A DNA stretch of 64,000 nt from Corynebacterium callunae DSM 20147 (GCF_000344785.1 NC_020506.1:1426001-1490000), one strand, 5' to 3'; shown: positions 26,470 through 34,325, counted from the first letter of the stretch. The notes: generated by a model from the letters alone, not told the origin. Numbers and translations are program-made.

Positions 26470-26637
26470 GATTTTTACTCGCCTAACACCTACTCATACG
26501 GATAAATACTCTTGTGATGTTTCCACAGCGTTTTCCGAGAGTCAATCTCACCATTTGGACTATTTAATCTCACGATCTCAGTAAGTGGGATATTCCTTGG
26601 TAAATCATGGAAAATTCCGGGGAAAATAGGCAAAAGA

Positions 26638-26669
26638 AACCTCCTTGCCGTAGCTACGGCAAGGAGGTT
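26638..26669 (-). terminator. Terminator of the phosphoribosyltransferase gene
   Basis: A fully self-complementary stem aacctccttgccgta/tacggcaaggaggtt with a minimal loop; on the minus strand it is followed by tcttttg. Confidence 0.85.
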
Positions 26670-26684
26670 AAAAGGGGCGAGGAT

Positions 26685-27161
26685 TTAATTGCTAGGCACT
26701 ACTGGAGGCAAGCTTGACCAGGGGAAATTAATCCACTTTTCGGTTTCGCGCCATTTATAGTCAGGCTGGAAAGTGCTATTTGGCTTTTGGTAAATCACGG
26801 CAGTTCGAACTTCCTCAACGTGATCACCAAGGAAGTCCCGCACCAATTCCAGGGTCTTTCCGGTATCTGCAACATCATCGGCAACCAGGATGCGCATGCC
26901 GGTGAGATCAACAGCTTTGGGGGTTGGAGGGATCATCATTGGTTCTTCCAGATGCTCGCCAATATCGGTATAAAATTCCACATTCATCACTGAGACATTT
27001 TTGATGCCCAGTGCGTATCCTAAAGCTCCGCCAATGAGCAGTCCGCCGCGTGCAATCGACAACACACAATCGGGCTGATAATCATCAATAATTTCTTGGG
27101 CTAGCTCACGAATCGCAGTTCCAAATTGCTCATAGGTGAGAACCTCGCGTTCCTCTGTCAT
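26685..27161 (-). CDS. Phosphoribosyltransferase (hypoxanthine/xanthine-guanine type)
   Basis: A 158-residue type I phosphoribosyltransferase with the PRPP-binding motif ILVADDVADTGKT (91-103) and the upstream VLSIARGGLLIGGALGYALG segment. It is of the Gpt/xanthine-PRTase size and probably converts a purine base to its nucleotide, but the purine-specific hood is not conserved enough to choose guanine or xanthine. It is a single gene, divergent from mntP, with its own terminator. Confidence 0.9.
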   Translation of the reverse strand: MTEEREVLTYEQFGTAIRELAQEIIDDYQPDCVLSIARGGLLIGGALGYALGIKNVSVMNVEFYTDIGEHLEEPMMIPPTPKAVDLTGMRILVADDVADTGKTLELVRDFLGDHVEEVRTAVIYQKPNSTFQPDYKWRETEKWINFPWSSLPPVVPSN

Positions 27162-27256
27162 GCTTACTCATCTTAACCGTTTGTTAACCAACTGCGAGAA
27201 CCAGGCTAAAAACCACGCTTTTCGACGAAAAACCGGACCAAATCTCACATGAAAGT

Positions 27257-27284
27257 TGATTTTCTCCCCGAGTTCATTAGAATG
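27257..27284 (+). promoter_or_regulatory. Promoter of the mntP riboswitch leader
   Basis: TTGATT at 27257-27262 and TAGAAT at 27279-27284 are separated by 16 bases. Transcription would begin near 27291, a few bases before the aptamer. Confidence 0.6.
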
Positions 27285-27301
27285 TCAAGGCAACAACTTC
27301 C

Positions 27302-27437
27302 AATCGAAGGGGAGTAGTTCCATACAAGGCCACAACACCTTGTGGGAGGCATGAACGACATACTGGTGTGTTTGAACCACACCCGGCATGCCACCTAATC
27401 TGCATACATCGGATTAGGCGAACGAGACCTTCGGCGT
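27302..27437 (+). promoter_or_regulatory. Mn2+-sensing yybP-ykoY riboswitch
   Basis: The leader contains the conserved yybP-ykoY elements GGGGAGTAG (27310-27318), a TGCAT segment, and GAACGAGACCTTCG (27421-27434). The P1 helix is CGAAGG (27306-27311) with CCTTCG (27429-27434). The 3' half of P1 is also part of the 5' arm of the terminator that follows, so Mn2+ binding should prevent termination and switch mntP on. These are direct readings of the sequence; the Mn2+ ligand is known for the family. Confidence 0.93.
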
Positions 27438-27463
27438 AATCATTCGCCGGGGTCTATTTTTTA
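27426..27463 (+). terminator. Regulated terminator of the Mn2+ riboswitch
   Basis: agaccttcggcg pairs with cgccggggtct across an eight-base loop with a small internal bulge, followed by a run of six T. Its first arm overlaps riboswitch P1. Confidence 0.85.
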
Positions 27464-27490
27464 TGCCCAGGCACGGTCCCAAGGAGAACC

Positions 27491-28063
27491 ATGCCCCTTG
27501 TTCAAGTCTTTTTGCTGTCTTTAGGCGTTTCCGCAGACGCCTTTGCCTGTTCTATTGTGCGCGGCACTGTCATTCGCGTAAACCTGCTTAAACGAGCTTT
27601 GGTGCTCGCTGCAGTCTTTGGCTTTTTTCAAGCAATCATGCCCCTTATTGGCTGGGTAATCGGCTATTTCTTTAGTGGAATTACCGTCATTGCAGCTATT
27701 GATCACTGGATTTCCTTCACTTTGTTGGCCGTTGTCGGAATCAAAATGCTGTGGGATGCTTTTCATGGCGAAGATGATGAAGAAGTCATTGACGATGGTC
27801 GGATCCAGCTACGTCCAGCCGTGATCATGGGTTTTGCCACTAGCATCGACGCTTTGGCGGTTGGCATGAGCTTGGCCTTTGTAGAAGTCTCAATTATTAA
27901 CGTGGCCCTTGCTATGGGTGTGATTACTTTTATTATGTCTCTTGCTGGCGCTTGGATGGGCCATCATGGAGCTGGCAAATTAGGACGCTGGGCAACTGTT
28001 ATTGGCGGACTAGTACTGATTGGAATTGGTGCCAATATCGTTGTCGAGCATGTTTTCGGCTAA
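27491..28063 (+). CDS. mntP: Manganese efflux pump MntP
   Basis: A 190-residue membrane protein with six predicted helices in the DUF204/MntP fold. The two symmetric metal-binding motifs are visible: GVSADAFACSIVRG near the N-terminus and GFATSIDALAVGMSLA at about residues 115-130, each with the conserved Asp in a membrane helix. It exports Mn2+ when the metal is in excess. The ATG has AAGGAG five bases upstream and is preceded by a Mn2+ riboswitch with a terminator, so the gene should be induced by manganese. Confidence 0.96.
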   Translation: MPLVQVFLLSLGVSADAFACSIVRGTVIRVNLLKRALVLAAVFGFFQAIMPLIGWVIGYFFSGITVIAAIDHWISFTLLAVVGIKMLWDAFHGEDDEEVIDDGRIQLRPAVIMGFATSIDALAVGMSLAFVEVSIINVALAMGVITFIMSLAGAWMGHHGAGKLGRWATVIGGLVLIGIGANIVVEHVFG

Positions 28064-28225
28064 AAACAAGGTCCTCAGCGCCACAGGCCGCGTCGAAAAG
28101 CGCCCTTAATCCCTACTTCTATCAGGAAACTTTCAGCAGTCGGGGAGACCCTGGGCAGTTCTATGGGATAGAGTAGAGCGGATACTAAATGGGATTAATG
28201 AATGTGGGAAGGTGGGAGACTGCAC

Positions 28226-28711
28226 GTGAGTCTTTCAAATAAAGCTAAAGGAATTGTCGCAGCGATCATCGTGATCTGGATTGTGGCCATGGCAGGAATG
28301 GTGGCCATCGCGTCCAGCAACTCCGCAGAAAAGACCTTTGCCAACGCTGGAGCCTTGGAATCAACGGTTGCCGGCATTGATGCACAAGGCCTTAATGTCA
28401 CTGCAGTTGCCTTGGCCGATATCTACGGTGAAGAGTATGTCTCTGCGGCAATTCTGTGTGAGGGAACTCCCACCGCAGACCTCGAGGCAGCTTATGGCGT
28501 AGACCTTTCCAGCCTCAACCTTGATGAGTCCGGCGTTGCCGCTGGTTCCTCTTATTTGGCCTTGCAGAAGCAAGATGGCCAGATCGACTACGACAAGATC
28601 GATCGCGCTAACGTTGATCTCTGTGCAACTCCTTTGAGCGGCGCTTTCAATGCTTATTCTTTGATGCCACTGGCAAAGGTTGGCGAGAACGCTTGGGCAC
28701 TGGCTGCCTAA
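28226..28711 (+). CDS. Conserved hypothetical membrane-anchored protein
   Basis: A 161-residue protein with a short basic N-terminus, one membrane segment (about residues 9-30, GIVAAIIVIWIVAMAGMVAIA) and an extracellular domain rich in Ala, Ser and Asp with two cysteines (in AILCEGTPTA and VDLCATPLSG) that may form a disulfide. I do not recognise a catalytic family. GTG 28226 is chosen as start because GGGAG lies seven bases upstream; it is found after mntP but has its own likely promoter and its own terminator. Confidence 0.75.
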   Translation: MSLSNKAKGIVAAIIVIWIVAMAGMVAIASSNSAEKTFANAGALESTVAGIDAQGLNVTAVALADIYGEEYVSAAILCEGTPTADLEAAYGVDLSSLNLDESGVAAGSSYLALQKQDGQIDYDKIDRANVDLCATPLSGAFNAYSLMPLAKVGENAWALAA

Positions 28712-28736
28712 GAATTTCTTAGCGTCTTAGATTTAG

Positions 28737-28796
28737 AACCTCCGCATGGTGCGGCTCATAGCTTTTCAAAGTTATCGGCTGCACCGCGTGGAGGTT
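28737..28796 (+). terminator. Terminator of the membrane-anchored hypothetical gene
   Basis: aacctccgc...ggtgc pairs with gcacc...gcgtggaggtt in a long stem with an internal loop, followed by ttttagttttatttt. Confidence 0.75.
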
Positions 28797-28802
28797 TTAG
28801 TT

Positions 28803-28820
28803 TTATTTTGTCAGTGTGAC
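28803..28820 (+). repeat. Left copy of an 18-bp inverted repeat flanking the AlkD-like gene
   Basis: ttattttgtcagtgtgac here is the exact reverse complement of 29955-29972. It is also a degenerate version of the palindrome TTATTTTGTCA-n3-TGACAAAATAA that is perfect in the right-hand copy. Confidence 0.8.
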
Positions 28821-29219
28821 GTAAGGAGTGGGTTCAACAGTCGGGGCAAAACGGGGAGCTCAGAACCTCGCTGGGGATTTATCGCCAGTTTTATGAGAAT
28901 CCCAGGCGCTGGACTGCCTAGGTGTCCAGCGCACTCAAAATGGCGTCTCCGATTTGGTCAATCAAATCTAAAGCCTTAGGGATTGGTAGGCGTTGATCTT
29001 GGAATTTCTAATGGATCCTGCATTCCTGAGTTCTCACATGGTTTAGGGGCGGTACAATACTCAACGTGCTGTAGGAAATTCTGGCAGGCGCCGATTATCC
29101 AGCAAGCGTGCCGAGCAGAAACCCCGGCAGTAAATGGGGCAATGTGTTGCAGGCCGGATATCAGAGCTCACTGGGCTTAAAGTGTCCGGCGGGGTATGAG
29201 TCCCCAAGAATAAAATGAC
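28821..29219. other. Noncoding stretch with several hairpins
   Basis: About 400 bases without a supported gene. Visible structures are a nine-base stem gcgctggac/gtccagcgc near 28910, cccc/gggg around 29120-29140, gccgga/tccggc near 29152-29190 and gggg/cccc around 29190-29205. A short minus-strand frame reads QRLPIPKALDLIDQIGDAILSALDT-like residues before a stop near 28920, which may be the end of a decayed gene. No promoter or terminator is convincing enough to call an RNA gene. Confidence 0.4.
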
Positions 29220-29233
29220 ATAATGTACATTAT
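29220..29233. promoter_or_regulatory. Perfect 14-bp palindrome upstream of the AlkD-like gene
   Basis: ATAATGTACATTAT is fully self-complementary and lies about 45 bases before the coding start, in a promoter-like AT-rich segment. It is a candidate operator. Confidence 0.45.
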
Positions 29234-29275
29234 CGGACAATTACTGATAAAGCTGGGACTGGTAAATTGATGCCC

Positions 29276-29941
29276 ATGACTGAACTCGCTGACTCCACCT
29301 TGGCAACTCTCCAAGAACTTGCCGATGACAAAATCTTGGCCGTCAATCAACGCCACGGCGACGAGCACGCCGTTAACCTCACCAAGCTGCGCGGCGTTGC
29401 CAAAGAACTTAAAAAGAATCAGCCACTAGCTATTGAGCTTTGGGATTCTAATGACTCTGCCGCCAGATTGCTCAGTCTGCTTATCTGCAAGCCGAAGGAA
29501 TTTAACGCCGACGATCTAAACTCCATGCTGCATGAGGCGCGCACACCTAAGGTCACTGATTGGCTGATTAACTATGTGGTGAAAAAACATCCAGCCTGGG
29601 ATGAACTCCGCCTGCGCTGGTTGGAAAATTCTAATCCCGATGTGGCCGCTGCCGGCTGGTCCCTAAACACTCACGCCATCCTTAAGAAGCCTGAGGCTTT
29701 GGATATTGATAACCTCTTAGAGGTCATTGAAGGTCAGATGCGAACTGCCGCGCCTCGCCTGCAATGGTCAATGAACGAATGCTTGGCGCAAATTGGTATC
29801 AAGTTGCCGGAATTTCGGGAACGTGCCATAGAAATCGGCGAACGCTTAGAGGTTCTCAAAGATTATCCGACACCGCCTAATTGCACCTCTCCATTTGCCC
29901 CAATTTGGATTAAAGAAATGGTCAAGCGCGAGACCTCCTAG
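29276..29941 (+). CDS. AlkD-like DNA alkylation repair protein (HEAT-repeat)
   Basis: A 221-residue, helix-rich protein with the pattern of the DNA alkylation repair (AlkD/COG4912) family: VAKELKKNQPLAIELWDSND early, KVTDWLINYVVKKHP in the middle, and NPDVAAAGWSLNTHAIL plus LQWSMNECLAQIGIKLPEFRERAIEIGERLEV late. AlkD is a HEAT-repeat glycosylase that excises bulky alkylated bases. Key glycosylase residues cannot be assigned with certainty here, so activity is an inference. ATG 29276 is preferred because a TAAATT box at 29263-29268 ends seven bases before it, consistent with a leaderless mRNA; ATG 29270 is an alternative. The gene is enclosed by an 18-bp inverted repeat. Confidence 0.75.
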   Translation: MTELADSTLATLQELADDKILAVNQRHGDEHAVNLTKLRGVAKELKKNQPLAIELWDSNDSAARLLSLLICKPKEFNADDLNSMLHEARTPKVTDWLINYVVKKHPAWDELRLRWLENSNPDVAAAGWSLNTHAILKKPEALDIDNLLEVIEGQMRTAAPRLQWSMNECLAQIGIKLPEFRERAIEIGERLEVLKDYPTPPNCTSPFAPIWIKEMVKRETS

Positions 29942-29947
29942 CCACCT

Positions 29948-29972
29948 TTATTTTGTCACACTGACAAAATAA
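29948..29972. repeat. Perfect palindrome, right copy of the 18-bp inverted repeat
   Basis: TTATTTTGTCA-CAC-TGACAAAATAA has 11-base perfect arms. Bases 29955-29972 are the reverse complement of 28803-28820. It lies six bases after the AlkD-like stop and 57 bases before the SulP start, so it may be an operator, a weak terminator or the end of a former element. Confidence 0.8.
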
Positions 29973-30028
29973 TATGTACCCTCAGCTGCACTTATCTGAA
30001 ACCTCTAAAAAGAAAAATGTGAGAAATC

Positions 30029-31525
30029 GTGACCCTAGCCCAATTGGAGAAGCCTGCTCCAACCGGCGTTTTAGCCTCCTTTAAATTTGCCTTTTCCACT
30101 CCCCAAAGGCTGCGCACTGAGGTGCTCGCAGGCCTTGTTGTTGGGCTTGCACTTATTCCTGAATCTATTGCCTTTTCAGTACTCGCCGGCGTCGATCCTC
30201 GAATGGGACTTTTTGCCTCCTGCATAATGGCAATGACCATAGCTTTTACTGGCGGTCGTCCTGCAATGATTTCAGCGGCCACCGGCGCTGTGGCGCTGGT
30301 GATTGCGCCCGTCGTCAAGCTCTATGGAGTTGATTATTTCCTTGCCACCATTATGCTGGCAGGAATTTTCCAAATCGCGCTTGCCATATTGGGCGTGGCA
30401 AAATTAATGCGGTTCATTCCGCGTTCTGTCATGCTCGGATTTGTAAATGCGCTGGCAGCGCTGGTTTTTATGGCACAACTCCCCCACCTTTTTAACGTTC
30501 CGTGGATGGTCTATCCGCTTTTTGCCGCCGGCATCTTGATCATGCTGGGCTGGCCGAAGCTCACCAAGGCAATTCCAGCACCGTTGATTGTGATCATTGC
30601 ATTGACGGCGCTGGTGTGGATCTTTAATATCTCAATCCCAAATGTTGCTGACCAGGGAGAATTACCTCAAACACTGCCAGAATTTATACTGCCACAGGTT
30701 CCATTAAACCTAGAGACGCTGAGCATTATCACACCTTATGCATTGGGAATGGCCTTGGTGGGACTAATGGAATCATTGCTAACCGCAAAGCTTGTCGACG
30801 ATATCACCGAAGTTCATTCCAATAAATCGCGCGAAGCTGCAGGTCAGGGCATTGCTAATATTCTCACGTCCCTTTTGGGAGGCATGGGTGGTTGCGCAAT
30901 GATCGGCCAAACTATGATCAATGTGAAAAACTCTGGTGCACGCACTCGCCTCTCCACCTTCCTCGCCGGTGCATTTCTCTTGATTTTGGTGGTGGTGCTG
31001 GGAGATATCGTGGGGAAAATTCCGATGGCAGCGCTTGTCGCCGTGATGATCATTGTGGCCATAGATACCGCGGATTGGCACTCACTCAGCCCACGGACCT
31101 TGCGTCTTATGCCACTGAGCGAAACCTTGGTCATGGTGGTAACTATTGTGGCAACCTTGGGCACCAGTAATTTGGCCATCGGAGTTATCTCTGGAGTCCT
31201 AACCGCGATGGTCATGTTTGCGCGCCGTGTTGCTCATTTAGTAAGCGTTGAACACTCTTCATCTGGCGGCATAAGCACCTACGCAGTTAAAGGGCAGCTA
31301 TTTTGGGCGTCTTCAAATGATCTGGTTTATAGCTTTAATTATTCAGATCCTGCTGCGGAGATCATCATTGATCTCAGTGCTGCAGAAATTTGGGATGCCT
31401 CCACGGTGGCCACCTTGGATAGCATTATTCAAAAATACAAAGCACGTGGCAAAAAAGTCGGCATAATTGGACTTGATGGTCCCAGCCTTGAGCGTTTGGA
31501 AAAGCTCACCGGAAAATTGGGCTAA
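30029..31525 (+). CDS. SulP/SLC26-family anion permease with STAS domain
   Basis: A 498-residue transporter: about 11-14 membrane helices in residues 25-400 with the SulP signature (AGLVVGLALIPESIAFSVLAGVDPRMGLFAS) and a C-terminal cytoplasmic STAS domain at about 405-498 (IIIDLSAAEIWDASTVATLDSIIQKYKARGKKVGIIGL). Relatives carry sulfate, bicarbonate or other anions. There are no sulfur-assimilation genes nearby, and the GMGGCAMIGQTMINVKNSGARTRLS segment resembles bicarbonate-type SulP proteins, but substrate is uncertain. The start GTG 30029 has only a weak ribosome-binding site. Confidence 0.93.
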   Translation: MTLAQLEKPAPTGVLASFKFAFSTPQRLRTEVLAGLVVGLALIPESIAFSVLAGVDPRMGLFASCIMAMTIAFTGGRPAMISAATGAVALVIAPVVKLYGVDYFLATIMLAGIFQIALAILGVAKLMRFIPRSVMLGFVNALAALVFMAQLPHLFNVPWMVYPLFAAGILIMLGWPKLTKAIPAPLIVIIALTALVWIFNISIPNVADQGELPQTLPEFILPQVPLNLETLSIITPYALGMALVGLMESLLTAKLVDDITEVHSNKSREAAGQGIANILTSLLGGMGGCAMIGQTMINVKNSGARTRLSTFLAGAFLLILVVVLGDIVGKIPMAALVAVMIIVAIDTADWHSLSPRTLRLMPLSETLVMVVTIVATLGTSNLAIGVISGVLTAMVMFARRVAHLVSVEHSSSGGISTYAVKGQLFWASSNDLVYSFNYSDPAAEIIIDLSAAEIWDASTVATLDSIIQKYKARGKKVGIIGLDGPSLERLEKLTGKLG

Positions 31526-31541
31526 AGCCACGACATAGAGA

Positions 31542-31585
31542 AAGGTCCTGTGAGACTGCACATTATTGCAGTCTCACAGGACCTT
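31542..31585. terminator. Strong bidirectional terminator
   Basis: aaggtcctgtgagactgca and its exact complement form a 19-base stem with a six-base loop between the convergent sulP-type and lipoprotein genes; five T follow a few bases downstream on the plus strand. Confidence 0.85.
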
Positions 31586-31598
31586 AAGCAATTTTTAG

Positions 31599-32210
31599 TT
31601 ATGGAATTGGTAGAACTTCAGCGGTGAAGTTTCCGGATCCATCGCTGATCCAGTTGATTACAGCCTTAGTAAAGCTCTGGGTCCATCCATTATCGGTTTC
31701 TTTTTCAGGAGCAGTTGGAACACCAAACTCAGAACTAAAACCGCCACCGTTGATCCAGGTTTCAGCGATCTTACCAACCAAAGGCTGGGTGCTACCTTCC
31801 TCAGAGTTAACGATGTAGCCCTCTGGATAGGTCACCAAAAGCTCGCCATTAGGGCCTTCTTCAGACTTTTCTGGAACGGTGAATTCAGCATTCTCTGCTG
31901 CAATGACAACATCAGTTGGCAGCATCAACATTGAACCATCAGCTGCTTCAACCTCAGTGGTCTCGGCACCTGCGCCGGTTCCATCGCTAGCAGTTTCACT
32001 TGCAGCTTCGCTGCTGGAGGATTCGGAACCCATGCTGCTGGTTGCAGAGCTCACGGCAGATCCAGCGGCACTGGTTGCAGAGCCAGCCGCGCTGGTGGCT
32101 TCGCTTGCAGCGTCTTCCGCCTGGGAGCATGACGCGAGTCCAATAGACAAAGCAACAGCTGCAGTGCCGGCTAGGATTCGGTTGCGCAGTGGTTTATTGT
32201 TCAGGTTCAT
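31599..32210 (-). CDS. LGFP-repeat lipoprotein
   Basis: A 203-residue secreted lipoprotein. The signal peptide ends in the lipobox LASC (Cys about residue 28). A Ser/Ala/Glu-rich low-complexity linker follows (about 30-80). The C-terminal about 60 residues contain one LGFP repeat (ETWINGGGFSSEFGVPTAPEKE ... WTQSFTKAVINWISDGSG), a module that in corynebacteria and mycobacteria associates with the cell wall. ATG 32210 is chosen because the lipobox spacing is then normal; an upstream in-frame ATG would add a hydrophilic extension. The protein was probably anchored after acylation by Lnt, encoded nearby. Confidence 0.85.
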   Translation of the reverse strand: MNLNNKPLRNRILAGTAAVALSIGLASCSQAEDAASEATSAAGSATSAAGSAVSSATSSMGSESSSSEAASETASDGTGAGAETTEVEAADGSMLMLPTDVVIAAENAEFTVPEKSEEGPNGELLVTYPEGYIVNSEEGSTQPLVGKIAETWINGGGFSSEFGVPTAPEKETDNGWTQSFTKAVINWISDGSGNFTAEVLPIP

Positions 32211-32377
32211 CTCGATCTGCCTTTCTTGTGGGCTATCTGATTTCCCCATTGTGCTTGGAAAAAATATCTAATTGCCACAAGTCGGCAAAATCTTATGCTT
32301 ATGGTGACCCACTTGTTACCTTAATGAAATATAAGAAAAGTATAATAGACACTTATATTTTGTCTTTCAACAGCAAA

Positions 32378-32436
32378 AATGCGCCTTCTGCCTTTCTAAA
32401 GTGCAAAACACTAAAGGAAAAGCAAGAAGACGCATT
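32378..32436 (-). terminator. Terminator of the YceI operon
   Basis: aatgcg-cttct...aagaag-cgcatt form the outer stem of a long hairpin with an inner agtg/cact stem; on the minus strand it is followed by tttttgctg. Confidence 0.65.
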
Positions 32437-32457
32437 AGCTATAAAAAAGACGAATCG

Positions 32458-32637
32458 CTATTTTTCGCTCTGGGCCTTTGTTTTATAGGCAGTCACCAAT
32501 TGCCACACGGTAACCAATGTAAGAAGAAGGCCAATCACGGCCAGGATCCACATGGAATCCCACACCATAAAAGCGGTGAAACCAATAATTACGATCAACC
32601 GAAACCACAGGGCTGGGATCATTCGAGCAGCCATCAT
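32458..32637 (-). CDS. Small membrane protein, 59 residues
   Basis: An unrecognised small gene at the end of the YceI operon. It starts three bases after the YceI stop codon (ATG at 32637, a second ATG directly after) and ends at TAG 32458, followed by a terminator. The product has two hydrophobic segments (about residues 12-24, FRLIVIIGFTAFM, and 29-48, ILAVIGLLLTLVTVW) and a charged C-terminal tail (YKTKAQSEK), so it should be a two-helix hairpin membrane protein. Short spacing, codon use and terminator support that it is real. Function is unknown. Confidence 0.7.
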   Translation of the reverse strand: MMAARMIPALWFRLIVIIGFTAFMVWDSMWILAVIGLLLTLVTVWQLVTAYKTKAQSEK

Positions 32638-32640
32638 CAG

Positions 32641-33378
32641 TTATTTCTCCAAAGCAATTCGGACGTTAATCTGACCGGTCTCACTGATCTTTGCTGCTAC
32701 AAACTCCGGTGTTTCTACGCCGTAGTCCAAGCGATTGATATCAATATCAGAGGCCACAATAGCCTGTTCACCGGTACGCAACACGTCAAAGGTCGGAGCA
32801 ACGTCTTTGGTGACACCATGCACAGTTAATTTACCTGGAATAACTACCTGAGCGACCGTACCGGTATCTGGGATCTGGGAGAGATCTACTGCCTGGGTTA
32901 CTTCAAAGGTGGCTTCGGGGAATTGTTCGGTGTGGAAAAGCTTCATGCGGACGTTAATATCGCGCTTTTCTTGATCGGTGGAAATGTTGGTCATATCCAC
33001 AGTGATCAAACCAGAGCTAAGGGTATTATTTTCTACCACAACATTGCCGCTGACATCCGGGGTGGAACCAGAAGTAATCTTTTCTTCGCCAGGCAGAATT
33101 TCTGCAAAGGTAAAGCCCGCTGCTGAAGTGTTTGGAATGCTGCCGGGTACAACTTCCCACTCGCCGTTGAAATCAGTGGAGGCCGGAGCCGCGCCATCGG
33201 CGTGGATACCATCGGTATGCAGACCTGGACCCATGATGAGCTTATAAAGCACTGGGCCAACTGCAAGGGATGCTAGACCAACAATGGCGATCACAAAAAC
33301 CGTGATAATCAAGGCGCGATACTTAATGAGTGGACTTTGCGCCTCTGGGTGGGAAGCGTTAGTTTGTGTGTTGCTCAT
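32641..33378 (-). CDS. YceI-family protein, membrane-anchored
   Basis: A 245-residue protein with an N-terminal membrane anchor (about residues 20-45, ALIITVFVIAIVGLASLAVGP) and a C-terminal YceI lipocalin-like barrel (about 70-243; blocks GEWEVVPGS, RDINVRMKLFHTEQFPEATFEVT, VVIPGKLTVHGVTKDV). YceI proteins bind isoprenoid quinones or lipids in the envelope; the exact role in corynebacteria is unknown. Its ATG overlaps the stop of the upstream zinc-ribbon gene by four bases, and the 59-residue membrane gene follows. Confidence 0.9.
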   Translation of the reverse strand: MSNTQTNASHPEAQSPLIKYRALIITVFVIAIVGLASLAVGPVLYKLIMGPGLHTDGIHADGAAPASTDFNGEWEVVPGSIPNTSAAGFTFAEILPGEEKITSGSTPDVSGNVVVENNTLSSGLITVDMTNISTDQEKRDINVRMKLFHTEQFPEATFEVTQAVDLSQIPDTGTVAQVVIPGKLTVHGVTKDVAPTFDVLRTGEQAIVASDIDINRLDYGVETPEFVAAKISETGQINVRIALEK

Positions 33379-33722
33379 GACCTCAACTTTTCAATATTTC
33401 GAGCCAATTCCACCATCTCCCGACAGAGGAAGGAGATTTCATGGGGGTCTTCCCCATCTTTAACGGCAGTAGCAATATCCTCGGCTGCACACCTTAGCTC
33501 AAAGAGTGAATCTTTAAGTTCACTGGCACGCTCGGGAGACATAATGACGGCCTCAGCGGGAATAGTCGTACCGGAGACATTGTTGCGCTGTTCATAGGCA
33601 CGTTGTCTGCAAGCTTGGCTACAGTACTTCCGAGGTCGCCCACGACCTGTGGAGGCGAAGTCTTTACCGCACCAGGAACAGGTTGGTACCTGCTGGTTTG
33701 GAGTTAAATTCTGCACCCACAT
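33375..33722 (-). CDS. Conserved actinobacterial protein with zinc-finger-like motif
   Basis: A 115-residue soluble protein. Residues about 15-45 carry a CxxC...C...C cluster (CSWCGKDFASTGRGRPRKYCS followed by QACRQRAYEQR) that looks like a zinc-binding knuckle joined to basic residues, as found in small DNA- or RNA-binding actinobacterial proteins. The rest is a helical region (ASELKDSLFELRCAAEDIATAV). Function is unknown. It leads the operon with YceI (four-base overlap) and lies divergent from rbpA. Confidence 0.75.
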   Translation of the reverse strand: MWVQNLTPNQQVPTCSWCGKDFASTGRGRPRKYCSQACRQRAYEQRNNVSGTTIPAEAVIMSPERASELKDSLFELRCAAEDIATAVKDGEDPHEISFLCREMVELARNIEKLRS

Positions 33723-33767
33723 TAGCTTAGTCCATTGTTACGTATACAACGATTCTAGGGTTTTCGC

Positions 33768-33773
33768 TATACT
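33768..33773 (+). promoter_or_regulatory. -10 box of rbpA
   Basis: TATACT lies about 140 bases before the rbpA ATG in an AT-rich segment preceded by the TACAAC -35-like sequence 17 bases upstream. The -35 match is poor, so only the -10 assignment is proposed. Confidence 0.4.
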
Positions 33774-33911
33774 TAAAGTCTGATCACATTTCAAGTGCAC
33801 CTGCTGGGAGGCGGCGTGTAGTGTTTTTGACCCTCCGGGTAAACTATGTGAGAAATAATCTTTTGCGGCTTACTTGAAGGTCGCATTCTAAGGCAAAGGA
33901 CTGATACCTAG

Positions 33912-34304
33912 ATGGCAGATCGCGTTCTTCGTGGCAGCCGCATGGGCGCCGTGAGCTATGAGACGGACAGGGACCACGATTTGGCTCCACGCCAGCTCGT
34001 GAAGTACAGGACCGAAGACGGAGACATCTTTGAGGTTCCCTTCGCTGATGACGCGGAGATTCCTGAAGAGTGGATGTGCAAAAACGGTAAATTGGGCACC
34101 CTCATGGAGGGCGAAGGCGTTGAGTCTAAGCCAATTAAGCCTCCACGTACCCACTGGGATATGTTGCGCGAGCGTCGCACCATTGAAGAACTTGATGTGT
34201 TGCTAGAAGAGCGCATCGAGGCACTTCGTAAGCGTCGTCGCAATGCTGCAAAGCTACTCAAGGCTCAGCAAGAGGCTGAAGAAGCTGAAAAGGCTGCTGA
34301 ATAA
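33912..34304 (+). CDS. rbpA: RNA polymerase-binding protein RbpA
   Basis: RbpA is an actinobacterial transcription factor that binds RNA polymerase and the primary sigma factor and stabilises open complexes. The 130-residue product begins MADRVLRGSRMG, continues with the RbpA core domain (YRTEDGDIFEVPFADDAEIPEEWMCK) and the sigma-interaction helix (THWDMLRERRTIEELDVLLEERIEALRKRR), and ends in an Ala/Glu-rich tail somewhat longer than in mycobacteria. The core Cys pattern is reduced to one Cys, as in many corynebacteria (family knowledge). It is convergent with ppm1, as in mycobacteria. Confidence 0.95.
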   Translation: MADRVLRGSRMGAVSYETDRDHDLAPRQLVKYRTEDGDIFEVPFADDAEIPEEWMCKNGKLGTLMEGEGVESKPIKPPRTHWDMLRERRTIEELDVLLEERIEALRKRRRNAAKLLKAQQEAEEAEKAAE

Positions 34305-34325
34305 GCACAGCATTAAATAAAGCTA

